Of a DNA stretch of 64,000 nt, positions 1 to 7,863 are shown piece by piece. This DNA comes from Dyadobacter psychrophilus (lineage in GTDB: Bacteria; Bacteroidota; Bacteroidia; Cytophagales; Spirosomataceae). The stretch covers positions 186,001 through 250,000 of the forward strand of contig NZ_FUZA01000004.1 in NCBI RefSeq assembly GCF_900167945.1. The letters are read 5' to 3'. The notes below the pieces were generated by a model, which made no database searches, had not been told where the DNA came from, and saw nothing but the letters and a program-made list of their open reading frames with translations. The translations under genes were made by a program, and so were the position numbers. Within the stretch, counting starts at the first letter, position 1. Each line of letters starts with the position of its first letter.

Positions 1-2169
1 ATATTTATCATTATAAATGTAATCCAAACGCCCTATCAGCGAGAACAATGCGTCGGCTGAACGACTGCTGTAATTGCTTCTTGTGCCCGATCCTGTTCCC
101 AGGTTCATATAATCGGGATTGAAGGAAAAATAGCCCTGCGTATCGCCACCCAGATCGTAACTCTTACCACTATACGCTTCTGTTCCTGCAACAACGGTCA
201 GGTCGTGCTTTTGCATGGTTTTGTGAAAAGTCACGAGATTGGTCCACGTCCAGTTGAAACCAGAGTAAGCGCCTTCGGAATAGGTGTTGGTGTTGCTGTT
301 TTCCTTGTTTTCGTAAGTTGGAAAAGAGAAAGAATTCCAGCGGCCTGAATAATTTTCACCACCAAAACTCGTGCGGACAGTGAAATTTTTGAACAAATCC
401 ACTTCAGCAAACACGTTACCAAACAAGCGGTTGTCCAAACCTTTGTCGTAACGCGTGCGATCACGCATTGCAACCGGGTTGAACGCATCGCCCATGCCCG
501 CCGCGCGGCTTCCCGCATAATTGCCCATAATGTCACGAACGGGAATGATCGGCTGCATGCGGAATGAAAACGCAATGGCCGACCCGCCGTCAGAAAGCGC
601 ACTTTTAGGATTATCCGAAACGGAAAAAGCAAGGTTTTCACCAATGCGAATGTGCTTGCCAATGTTATACTGACTGTTTGACCGCAATGTATAGCGTTTC
701 AGATAAGTGTTGGTTAGAGCGCCTTTTTGGTTGAAATAATTGAGAGAAAACAAATAGCTTCCCTGATCGCTTCCGCCACTCAGCGAAATGTTATGGCTCG
801 TTGAAGGCGCGCGTTTGAAGATCTCGTGAAACCAGTCTGTTCCTTCTTTGTTTGCCTTTACAATCTGGTTGAATTTGTTGAAATCATCCACCGATGTGTA
901 TTCAGGGTTCACATAGTAGAGGTCGGGATTCGTACCGGGATCGCCTTCCTTAGCGCCCGTTGGCAGAATGTAATCCGGCAAAACTGGATTAGGGCCTGAG
1001 CCATATTGGTCGTCGCCCACGGTTGCTCCCTCGTTTCGCTGCACCTGAAATTTCAATTGCGCCTGTTCCATCGGCGACAATGTGTTCCAGACATTCCCTT
1101 TTGGCGGCGTTTGCATGCCATACCAGGCGCTGTAACTCACTTTAACCTTGTCTTTTCCTTTTTTGGTCGTAATGATGATCACCCCATTTGCAGCGCGTGA
1201 ACCGTAAATTGAGGCAGAACCGGCATCTTTCAGCACTTGCATGGAAGCGATATCATTGCTGTTCAGGTCGCTGATTGAAGTCGTGGGAACGCCGTCAACA
1301 ACATATAAAGGTGAGTTATTTCCAAAAGTGTTCAAACCGCGGATACGCACCTGCGGTGTTTCGCCAGGCTGGCCGGAGCCGATAATGGTAACGCCGGAAG
1401 CTCTTCCCTGCAACTGGTTAGCAACTTGTCCGTCAGGCGTTTGTTTCAATTGCTCCACATCCACAACAGAAACGGCGCCGATCAAATCCTTTTTGCGCTG
1501 CGCGCCATAACCCGTCACAACCAATTCGGAGAGCGTAGAAACATCCGGCAAAAGCTTGATATCCAATGTGGAACGCGAGCCTACCATTGTTTCCTGCGCA
1601 GTAAAGCCAATGAAACTGAAAATCAGAATGGACTCATCGCCAGCCACATCAATGCTGTAATTTCCGTCCAGATCCGTCATCGTTCCGTCGTTTGTCCCTT
1701 TCACGCGGATCGCAACGGAGGGCAATGCTTCGCCTTTGTCGTCGGTAACCTTACCTTTAATAGGCCGCAAGAGATATTGCGACTGGATTTCCGCCGCCTC
1801 TCGCTCCATTTCCTGTTTGGTTTTTTCTGTAACCCCGATCATTTTGCCCACTTGCCTGAATTCCAGCGAAGTTTGCTTTTCGATCATTTTCAGGATTTCC
1901 GGCACGGGCAGTCCCATGGCGTAAAGCGTGATCTGCGGCGCATTACGGACGAGCTTTTCGTCGAATGCAAAAGTGACGCCGGTCTGCTGTTCAATTTGTC
2001 TGAAAACAGTCTTCACTCTCGACTGCCGCACATCCATGTTGACGTGCTGAGCCTCGCTTGTGCCGGCTACCAAAAGAGCCGCAGTCAGCATGTTAATGCC
2101 CAAAATAAGCGTCGAAATGCGCATAAATTTTTTGAATAAGGGGAGTCCCTTATGGTAATAATTCACCAT
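1..2169 (-). CDS. SusC/RagA-family TonB-dependent receptor with STN domain (3' end cut by the window)
   Basis: The frame is open from an ATG at 2169 to base 1, giving the first 723 residues of a protein family that usually runs to about 1000-1200. It would import a ligand across the outer membrane with TonB energy. Residues 1-41 hold a signal peptide ending near TSEAQ. Residues 42-110 are a secretin/TonB short N-terminal (STN) domain of the type that talks to a FecR protein. Residues 135-215 are a carboxypeptidase-like repeat, followed by a plug with the SusC signature VVDGVPT and SIYGSRAANGVI. A second in-frame ATG at 2124 is a possible start. It lies downstream of the sigma factor and FecR on the same strand, the usual order for a transenvelope signalling receptor. 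Any SusD partner would lie outside the window. The substrate is unknown. Confidence 0.93.
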   Translation of the reverse strand, partial: MVNYYHKGLPLFKKFMRISTLILGINMLTAALLVAGTSEAQHVNMDVRQSRVKTVFRQIEQQTGVTFAFDEKLVRNAPQITLYAMGLPVPEILKMIEKQTSLEFRQVGKMIGVTEKTKQEMEREAAEIQSQYLLRPIKGKVTDDKGEALPSVAIRVKGTNDGTMTDLDGNYSIDVAGDESILIFSFIGFTAQETMVGSRSTLDIKLLPDVSTLSELVVTGYGAQRKKDLIGAVSVVDVEQLKQTPDGQVANQLQGRASGVTIIGSGQPGETPQVRIRGLNTFGNNSPLYVVDGVPTTSISDLNSNDIASMQVLKDAGSASIYGSRAANGVIIITTKKGKDKVKVSYSAWYGMQTPPKGNVWNTLSPMEQAQLKFQVQRNEGATVGDDQYGSGPNPVLPDYILPTGAKEGDPGTNPDLYYVNPEYTSVDDFNKFNQIVKANKEGTDWFHEIFKRAPSTSHNISLSGGSDQGSYLFSLNYFNQKGALTNTYLKRYTLRSNSQYNIGKHIRIGENLAFSVSDNPKSALSDGGSAIAFSFRMQPIIPVRDIMGNYAGSRAAGMGDAFNPVAMRDRTRYDKGLDNRLFGNVFAEVDLFKNFTVRTSFGGENYSGRWNSFSFPTYENKENSNTNTYSEGAYSGFNWTWTNLVTFHKTMQKHDLTVVAGTEAYSGKSYDLGGDTQGYFSFNPDYMNLGTGSGTRSNYSSRSADALFSLIGRLDYIYNDKY

Positions 2170-2342
2170 ATTTGTTTGGATGTTTAATGGTTAACCTGTT
2201 AAACCGCGCCCGTTCTCGCTATTGATGGTTCGAAGCATTGCATAGCAGAGGGACATTCATTGCCGGGGACATTCGCAGTGTTCCCGGTTTCTGTTTTTTG
2301 AGCCCGCCTTCCTGGAAAGCCAGCCCCATTTTTCAGTGCTTT

Positions 2343-3317
2343 TTATCTAATTACAATCGTGCTGTCGTTTAATTGTGAATAATTGAATTTTTTGGAGAAA
2401 CCCAACACTTTCAAGACATCGCCAATCGGCTGATCATCGAGGGTCAGGGATATTTTTTCAGCGGATAAATCGGCCTTTTCCACGACAATGTGCTGCTTGT
2501 ACTTTCTTTCCAATGCATGAAAGACTTCGGATAGTAATTCATCTTCAAACACCATTCTGTTATCTTTCCAAGGCGCAATAGCAGGCTTGCTGATCTCGCT
2601 AACATGGATTTTGGTTGTTTTTTCGGGAATAACCGCCTGTTCTGCCGGAAGCAACATTAATGCTGGATGTTCAGGTTTATCGCGCATGGTCACGCCTACT
2701 TTGCCCGTCTTGACAGTTACTTTAATATCCCGATCATTATGGTAAGCTTTTACATCAAATGACGTTCCCAAAACTGTAATATTCAAGGTTTTGGCATGAA
2801 CAATGAAAGGCTTGTGGGTCATGTGTTTCACATCGAAAAACGCCTGGCCTTCTTTCAGAACAACTTCCCTTGTTTTTCCCGAAAATGAATGCGGATAAGT
2901 GAGGCTGGAACCTGCATTGAGCCAGATGGACGAGCCGTCAGGCAATGTTACTTTCAATGTTTTGCCCAAAGGTGCCTGAACGAGCAGGATACCCGTTTCG
3001 GCGGGTTTATGCTGATTTGTCCAAAAAATAAAACCGGCAATCACAAGCGCCGCTACGGCTGTTGACCATGAAACTAATCGCTTAATGAGCGTAAAATCGA
3101 GGGTTTTGTGAGCGGGCTGCTGCAATGCTTTCATATTAGCCAGCATCCGTTCCTTCATATCGTTCGCCGTTTCAGGGTTGCGCGTGAAGACGGTTTCGGT
3201 TTCGGGCACGTCCGGGTTCAGGCTGTCGTACCACTTATGCAATATCTCTTTTTCCTCTTCCGAGGCTGTCCCGTTGAGAAATTTTACGGCAAGCTGTCTG
3301 ATGTACTCTTGTGTCAT
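2343..3317 (-). CDS. FecR-family anti-sigma factor
   Basis: This 324-residue inner-membrane protein should hold the adjacent ECF sigma factor inactive until the receptor signals. The N-terminal 80 residues are a cytoplasmic sigma-binding segment. A single membrane span lies near residues 84-104 (LVSWSTAVAALVIAGFIFW). The periplasmic FecR domain follows at about 112-210, with the typical DGSSIWLNAGSSLTYP stretch. The last 65 residues look like the DUF4974 domain, which resembles the STN fold of the receptor and may compete for it. The gene sits 97 bases downstream of the sigma gene and 173 bases upstream of the SusC start, all on the minus strand. Length and domain order are normal for Bacteroidota FecR proteins. 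Confidence 0.93.
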   Translation of the reverse strand: MTQEYIRQLAVKFLNGTASEEEKEILHKWYDSLNPDVPETETVFTRNPETANDMKERMLANMKALQQPAHKTLDFTLIKRLVSWSTAVAALVIAGFIFWTNQHKPAETGILLVQAPLGKTLKVTLPDGSSIWLNAGSSLTYPHSFSGKTREVVLKEGQAFFDVKHMTHKPFIVHAKTLNITVLGTSFDVKAYHNDRDIKVTVKTGKVGVTMRDKPEHPALMLLPAEQAVIPEKTTKIHVSEISKPAIAPWKDNRMVFEDELLSEVFHALERKYKQHIVVEKADLSAEKISLTLDDQPIGDVLKVLGFSKKFNYSQLNDSTIVIR

Positions 3318-3414
3318 TGCAAAGCAGATAAACCCTTTGCATTACTTAGAGGGGAGAAGGAAGCAAAACCCCTTAGTTGTAGAATAAAAAATTTAGAAAA
3401 TTTATGGAAGTACC

Positions 3415-3999
3415 TTAAAATTTGGCAAGGAGCACAATTTGCAGAAGAAGATGCGTGACGCCGCTCAGGTTGGAACGGACCATTTTCAATGCTTTGGTCA
3501 AATGCGCTTCGGCTGTTTTGGGCGAAATGTTCAGCTCCTCACAAATGTCCGGTAAAGATCTGTCCTGCAATTTATTGTATTGAAAAACGAGCCTGCATTT
3601 TTCTGGAAGGCGGTTTGTAAGGTTCGTAATAATTTCCAAAAGTAGTTTATTCTCAATCTCCTGGTCTATGGAAACCGAGGTTACCGCCTGTTGTTTGATC
3701 GACAATTCCAATTCCTGCTCCTGTTTGGATTTAGCCAGATAGCGATACACCTCATAGCGGAGCATTGCGGCCAGATACGGTTTAAGCGACTGGATTTCCA
3801 GCGTTTCCCGCTTCATCCAGAACAGCATAAACGTATCCTGCGTAATTTCCTCAGCCACTTCGGCTGACTTCACCATGCGGTGGGCAGCATAGAAAAGCTT
3901 GTCCCAATGCCGGTTGTAAATTTCGTCGAATGCACCTTCTTCGCCCTCCTTCATCAAAGCGGCCAGCTCGTCATCGGAAAAGTGTTGAAAGTGGGTCAT
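3415..3999 (-). CDS. ECF RNA polymerase sigma factor (FecI/Bacteroides expansion type)
   Basis: This 194-residue protein has sigma region 2 at about residues 24-90 (FYAAHRMVKSAEVAEEITQD) and region 4 at about 125-180, ending in the helix-turn-helix DICEELNISPKTAEAHLTKAL. It should direct RNA polymerase to the downstream receptor locus, under control of the FecR protein encoded next. It is the first gene of the sigma/FecR/SusC set. A TATATTTG box on the minus strand at 4033-4040 lies about 34 bases before the ATG and fits the housekeeping Bacteroidota -7 element. Nothing in the sequence identifies the inducing ligand. Confidence 0.94.
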   Translation of the reverse strand: MTHFQHFSDDELAALMKEGEEGAFDEIYNRHWDKLFYAAHRMVKSAEVAEEITQDTFMLFWMKRETLEIQSLKPYLAAMLRYEVYRYLAKSKQEQELELSIKQQAVTSVSIDQEIENKLLLEIITNLTNRLPEKCRLVFQYNKLQDRSLPDICEELNISPKTAEAHLTKALKMVRSNLSGVTHLLLQIVLLAKF

Positions 4000-4032
4000 C
4001 GAAATTTACAGTTGGCAAGGGTTATGCTTTAT

Positions 4033-4040
4033 CAAATATA
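4033..4040 (-). promoter_or_regulatory. Candidate -7 box of the sigma factor promoter
   Basis: The minus strand reads TATATTTG, a full match to the Bacteroidota -7 consensus TAnnTTTG, 34 bases before the sigma factor ATG. I see no clear -33 TTTG at the expected 19-21 base spacing, so this rests on one element. Confidence 0.4.
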
Positions 4041-4167
4041 AAATAAATAAACTACCAGTGAGTGGTGATTTAATATAAATACAATATTAAAAATGGCTTA
4101 ATGTGCACTATGGAGGATTTTTTAACATAAATGCATGGAATAGCAATATTTTATTTTGACGTAAATA

Positions 4168-5169
4168 TCAATGGTTCACCAGCTGCATGCCGCCCTCATT
4201 ATAGCGCTCGCCCGTGTCTGGGTATCGCGCTACGAGTTCGTCAATGGTCGCTAAGTCGGTTTTTGACAATTCCACTTCCAGCGCACCTGCGTTTTCTTCC
4301 AGATATTTGCGCTTTTTGGTCCCCGGAATAGGGATGATGTCTTCTCCCTGTGCCAGCACCCATGCGAGCGCAAGCTGTGCGGGCGTGCAATTTTTATTGG
4401 AAGCAATTTCTGCAAAACCTTTGACCAGCTTGGCATTATTATCGGCGTATTCCTGCTGGTAACGCGGTAATGTCCGACGAAAATCAGTCTCAGCTAATGC
4501 GTCAACCTGTAATGTTGCGGTCACCAATCCCCTTGCCAATGGCGAAAACGGAACCAACGAAATGCCCAGTTCGCGCACCGTTGGCAGGATTTCCGATTCC
4601 AGATCTCTAGTAATCATAGAATATTCGCTCTGCAACGCCGCGATGGGATGCACAGCGTGTGCCTTCCGAATTGATGCGGCAGAAGCTTCGCTTAGTCCCA
4701 GATAACGCACTTTTCCTTCCTTTACCAGCTCACTCATAGCGCCAACCATCTCTTCAACGGGCACATTTGGGTCAATACGGTGGGCATAATACAGATCGAT
4801 TGTGTCGATTTTGAGGCGTTTCAAACTGTTTTCAACGGCAGTTTTCATCCAGGCGGGCGATCCGTCAAAGTACGAGCCGTTAGCATTTTTTGCATCACCC
4901 GAATCTTCCCTGTAGCGAAAGCCGAATTTCGTAGCTATGAAAACTTTATCGCGGTTTGGGACCAACACTTTTGAAATCAATTCTTCATTCTGGCCATTGG
5001 CATACATATCCGCAGTGTCCCAGAAGTTGATTCCCAAATCGAGCGCTTTATGCAATGTGGCAATGCTTTCGGCATCGTCAGTCGGGCCATAAGCGATGCT
5101 CATGCCCATGCATCCAAGTCCAATCGCAGATAATTTTTCGTCAGTTTTTCCGAGTTTTCTGAATTTCAT
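4168..5169 (-). CDS. Aldo/keto reductase
   Basis: This 333-residue cytosolic NADPH-dependent carbonyl reductase matches the AKR11/AKR13 type of bacterial aldo/keto reductases. The barrel starts [19 protein letters not shown]. The catalytic Asp and Tyr lie in the segment [17 protein letters not shown], the Lys follows in VFIATKFGF, and the His in [10 protein letters not shown]. The C-terminal NADP-binding stretch reads [16 protein letters not shown]. Length is normal. It stands alone and is transcribed away from the PEP mutase-like gene. The physiological substrate cannot be told from sequence. A short palindrome lies just upstream, at 5195-5211. Confidence 0.92.
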   Translation of the reverse strand: MKFRKLGKTDEKLSAIGLGCMGMSIAYGPTDDAESIATLHKALDLGINFWDTADMYANGQNEELISKVLVPNRDKVFIATKFGFRYREDSGDAKNANGSYFDGSPAWMKTAVENSLKRLKIDTIDLYYAHRIDPNVPVEEMVGAMSELVKEGKVRYLGLSEASAASIRKAHAVHPIAALQSEYSMITRDLESEILPTVRELGISLVPFSPLARGLVTATLQVDALAETDFRRTLPRYQQEYADNNAKLVKGFAEIASNKNCTPAQLALAWVLAQGEDIIPIPGTKKRKYLEENAGALEVELSKTDLATIDELVARYPDTGERYNEGGMQLVNH

Positions 5170-5194
5170 GATTTTGATGTCTAATAACTTTCAG

Positions 5195-5211
5195 CGACCG
5201 GCGATCGGTCG
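5195..5211. promoter_or_regulatory. Short palindrome upstream of the aldo/keto reductase
   Basis: The arms CGACCG and CGGTCG flank the five bases GCGAT, 26 bases before the aldo/keto reductase ATG. It could be an operator or a small leader hairpin. It is GC-rich against an AT-rich intergenic background. Confidence 0.3.
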
Positions 5212-5334
5212 TCAGTCGGCAATGATGTTGTATTGTTAAGCGATTTTTAAAGTTAAAAAATTCAATATTAAGACCATTGAAATATTGCCTTGAATGCTTG
5301 AACGGCGAGATGTTGCCAATTTTACGATTTGAAT

Positions 5335-5375
5335 GGACTATTCAAAAAAATCAAAATGGATCATTTTAATAGTCC
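5335..5375. promoter_or_regulatory. Nested dyad, operator candidate for the PEP mutase-like gene
   Basis: Outer arms GGACTATT (5335-5342) and AATAGTCC (5368-5375) are perfect complements. Inside them lies a second perfect dyad, AAAATG-GAT-CATTTT (5353-5367). The set ends 10 bases before the TAAGTTTG promoter box, where a repressor or activator would bind. Confidence 0.45.
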
Positions 5376-5385
5376 TGTTCTTGGG

Positions 5386-5393
5386 TAAGTTTG
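5386..5393 (+). promoter_or_regulatory. -7 promoter box of the PEP mutase-like gene
   Basis: TAAGTTTG is a full match to TAnnTTTG, 22 bases before the ATG at 5415. It overlaps the TTG at 5391, which argues that translation does not start at that TTG. Confidence 0.45.
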
Positions 5394-5414
5394 TTGTGCT
5401 TAGCGATCTTAAAA

Positions 5415-6224
5415 ATGAAAAGAAAAAGCTCACAATCAGAAAAGGCAGATCTGCTTAAAAAGCTGCATTACAGCAAGCAAATGCTGGTTTTGCCTAACAT
5501 TTGGGATGTTGCGGGTGCTGCATTGCTTGAAGAAACCGGTTATCAGGCTGTCGCCACTGCCAGTGCGGCTATCGCGCGCGCCAATGGTTTCCAGGATGGC
5601 GAAAAAATCCCTTTTGACCAGGCGCTGAATGTAATCACGCAAATCGTCAATGCGGTTGAAGTGCCTGTAACCGCCGATATCGAATCCGGTTATGCCACTG
5701 ATTTGCAGGGATTGAAGGCCAATATCCGCAAAGTGCTGGCGACAGGCGTTGCGGGGATTAATATAGAGGATAGCGACCCGAAAACCAATGAGCTGTTGCC
5801 TGTTGATTTGCAGGTTGAGCGCATCAGATTGATCCGGAAAGTAGCCGAAAAAGCAGGCGTCCGGTTGTTTATTAATGCCAGAACCGATGTTTTTCTGAAA
5901 CCAAGTTCGCTTACAAATGACGAGAAACTAAAAGTGGCCATCGAGCGCGGATGTGCCTATGCGGACGCGGGGGCGGATGGAGTTTACCCCATTTTTGTAC
6001 GGGAAGAGTCTGATATCTCTACGCTGGTCAATGAGTTTGCTGTTCCCATAAACATATTAATTACGAAAGGGACGCCTGAACTTAGTAAGCTGCAAAACCT
6101 GGGTGTTGCCAGGGTTAGCTTCGGGCCGAATTTTCAAAAAGCAATGCTGTTAGCCATGAAAACATCGTTGAAAAATGTGAAAGATAAGTTTAGCCACAGT
6201 CATATAACAGATATGCTGGCCTAA
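5415..6224 (+). CDS. Isocitrate lyase/PEP mutase superfamily protein
   Basis: This 269-residue cytosolic TIM-barrel protein belongs to the PEP mutase/isocitrate lyase superfamily. These Mg-dependent enzymes make or break C-C or C-P bonds in 2-oxo acid substrates. Visible motifs are the N-terminal LVLPNIWDVAGA, the metal-binding ADIESGY, INIEDSD and the INARTD segment. The EDK-x5-NS loop of true PEP mutase is absent (EDSDPKTNELLP instead), and so is the KKCGH motif of isocitrate lyase, so neither name should be applied. I chose the ATG at 5415 because the upstream TTG lies inside the promoter box. The gene has its own terminator. It is two genes upstream of a phosphonate operon, which may be coincidence. 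A C-C lyase on a small 2-oxo acid is the safest guess. Confidence 0.88.
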   Translation: MKRKSSQSEKADLLKKLHYSKQMLVLPNIWDVAGAALLEETGYQAVATASAAIARANGFQDGEKIPFDQALNVITQIVNAVEVPVTADIESGYATDLQGLKANIRKVLATGVAGINIEDSDPKTNELLPVDLQVERIRLIRKVAEKAGVRLFINARTDVFLKPSSLTNDEKLKVAIERGCAYADAGADGVYPIFVREESDISTLVNEFAVPINILITKGTPELSKLQNLGVARVSFGPNFQKAMLLAMKTSLKNVKDKFSHSHITDMLA

Positions 6225-6248
6225 CATAGCGATTACACAACGTGTTGC

Positions 6249-6280
6249 AAATCTCCCGTTCCATGAACCGGGAGATTTTG
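6249..6280 (+). terminator. Rho-independent terminator
   Basis: Arms AAATCTCCCG and CGGGAGATTT form a strong hairpin followed by TTGTTTT. It lies 25 bases after the PEP mutase-like gene and separates it from the XRE-cupin regulator. Confidence 0.75.
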
Positions 6281-6347
6281 TTTTATACAAAAAATAAAAA
6301 TTACCTTGTGGCATATTTAAAGGCAAAAGGCAACAATTTTCGGGATT

Positions 6348-6923
6348 ATGCAGGAGGATATTCTTTTTCAGATCAGCAATAAATTAAAGGAAGTCAGGAA
6401 AAATAAGGGCGTTACGTTACAGGAAATCGCTGACGAAGCAGGAGTTACTAAAAGCCTCGTTTCGCAGATCGAAAACAGCCGCACCATTCCCTCGCTTCCC
6501 GTTATGCTCGGCCTGATCAAGGCGCTCGACATTGATTTGAATGTGTTTTTCAAAGACATAATTTCGACCGCTCCGGGCGATAATGTGCTCATACGACGGA
6601 AGGAAGAATATCAGCCTTTTACCAAAGAAAACGCCAAAGGCTTCTACTATCATCGCATATTCAGTAAACAATTCAAAGACAACCACATCGACGTGGTCCT
6701 GCTCCGTCTCGAAAAAGATGCCAAGCGCCCGATGGTTCGCACTAATGCTTACGAGTTCAAATATGTGTTGCGAGGGTCGGTCGAATATACGGTTGGCAAA
6801 AATAAATATGTCCTGAATCAGGGCGATTCGATGTTTTTCGATGCTAACGAGCTGCATAACCCTAAATGTATCAATGGTGACGAAGTGTTGCTGCTGGTGA
6901 TCTATTTCTTCAACGAAGCTTAA
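6348..6923 (+). CDS. XRE-family transcriptional regulator with cupin domain
   Basis: This 191-residue protein has an N-terminal XRE helix-turn-helix at residues 9-63 (VTLQEIADEAGVTKSLVSQIE) and a C-terminal cupin at about 110-185 (RGSVEYTVGKNKYVLNQGD, then FFDANELHNPKC). Such HTH-cupin proteins usually sense a small metabolite in the cupin barrel and control a neighbouring catabolic gene set. The gene lies between a terminator and the phosphonate operon, on the same strand, and an 11-bp-arm dyad lies just downstream of its stop. Control of the phosphonate operon is therefore a reasonable inference, but it is not shown. Length is typical. Confidence 0.92.
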   Translation: MQEDILFQISNKLKEVRKNKGVTLQEIADEAGVTKSLVSQIENSRTIPSLPVMLGLIKALDIDLNVFFKDIISTAPGDNVLIRRKEEYQPFTKENAKGFYYHRIFSKQFKDNHIDVVLLRLEKDAKRPMVRTNAYEFKYVLRGSVEYTVGKNKYVLNQGDSMFFDANELHNPKCINGDEVLLLVIYFFNEA

Positions 6924-6942
6924 CTTCTTGTTTATTTTTGGG

Positions 6943-6971
6943 GTAAATGTTAAATATTAATTAACATTTAC
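6943..6971. promoter_or_regulatory. Perfect dyad upstream of the phosphonate operon (operator candidate)
   Basis: Arms GTAAATGTTAA (6943-6953) and TTAACATTTAC (6961-6971) are perfect complements separated by 7 bases. The dyad lies 26 bases before the TAGTTTTG box. There is no T tract after the right arm, so I read it as an operator rather than a terminator of the XRE-cupin gene. Confidence 0.5.
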
Positions 6972-6997
6972 TTAACTTTATTTCTCGGGCATATCAC

Positions 6998-7005
6998 TAG
7001 TTTTG
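6998..7005 (+). promoter_or_regulatory. -7 promoter box of the phosphonate operon
   Basis: TAGTTTTG is a full match to the Bacteroidota TAnnTTTG element. It leaves a leader of about 120 bases before the ATG at 7133. No clear -33 TTTG is visible, which would suit an activated promoter. Confidence 0.42.
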
Positions 7006-7132
7006 TGCCTCAACAGGATCGCTATGGTTCTCAATCGCGCTTTCACGCACTTCCAGGCATTTTTTAGATTAACGAGATTACCTAAGCCCTTTTCCAGAAA
7101 TTCAGTATTTGTTCACCAATATATATGCAAAG

Positions 7133-7843
7133 ATGTTAATAGAACTTGTTGTTTTTGACATGGCAGGGACCACTGTCAAGGACAAAAATTTTGTAGGAAT
7201 TGCTTTTCAGCAAGCAATGCAATCGCAGGGTTATAACATTGCCATTGAAGCTGTAAATCCTTTAATGGGATATGAGAAGCCGCTGGCTATCAGGATGATG
7301 CTCGAAACGCGCGAAGCGGATAAGACGAAAATTACAGACGCGCTGGTAAATGACATTCATACGCATTTCGTGAACGGAATGATCCAATTTTACAGCACCA
7401 CACAGGAAATAGGGCCATTGCCGCATGTGGAAGAGACTTTTGCAACATTGCGCGAGGCTGGCGTGAAGATCGCTTTGAACACCGGATTTTCACGGGACAT
7501 TGCGGATGTGATTATCAGCCGGCTTGGTTGGGAAGATAAAATCGACTGTCTGGTTGCCAGTGATGAGGTGCCTTATGGACGGCCTTATCCTGATATGATC
7601 AATAAAATTATGCAGAAACTCAACATTACTTCCGCAAATAATGTCGCGAAAGTTGGTGATACTGAGGTTGATATCAATGAAGGCATTAATGCAGGCTGCA
7701 AATATGTGATCGGGATAACCACCGGCGCATTCACGGCTGACCAGCTGCTTCCTTACAAACCCACGCATATTATTGACGACATTGCGGACGTGGTTGCCAT
7801 CATTTCAGAAAGCCCGGCTTACGCTGGCGAAGTTCACAAATAG
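7133..7843 (+). CDS. PhnX-like phosphonatase-family HAD hydrolase
   Basis: This 236-residue protein matches the PhnX-like clade of the HAD superfamily (TIGR03351 type). It is expected to hydrolyse the C-P bond of phosphonoacetaldehyde or a close relative. The N-terminal motif is VFDMAGTT, with nucleophile Asp9 and Ala11 in place of the usual second Asp, as in phosphonatase. Cap-domain Lys49, in MGYEKPLAIR, sits where PhnX has its Schiff-base lysine (MGLLKxDHxR). The usual HAD motif III lysine is replaced by Arg in GRPYPD, again as in phosphonatase. The acidic motif is VGDTEVDINEG. I chose the ATG at 7133 over the upstream TTG at 7109. It is the first gene of a five-gene operon, and no PhnW transaminase is present. 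The exact substrate remains an inference. Confidence 0.9.
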   Translation: MLIELVVFDMAGTTVKDKNFVGIAFQQAMQSQGYNIAIEAVNPLMGYEKPLAIRMMLETREADKTKITDALVNDIHTHFVNGMIQFYSTTQEIGPLPHVEETFATLREAGVKIALNTGFSRDIADVIISRLGWEDKIDCLVASDEVPYGRPYPDMINKIMQKLNITSANNVAKVGDTEVDINEGINAGCKYVIGITTGAFTADQLLPYKPTHIIDDIADVVAIISESPAYAGEVHK

Positions 7844-7863
7844 CAATTTTTAACAACATCAGG

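Noticed and set aside
1426-2139. A 237-codon plus-strand open frame
   Set aside because: It lies wholly antisense to the SusC coding sequence, has no recognisable motif, and is explained by codon bias of the real gene.
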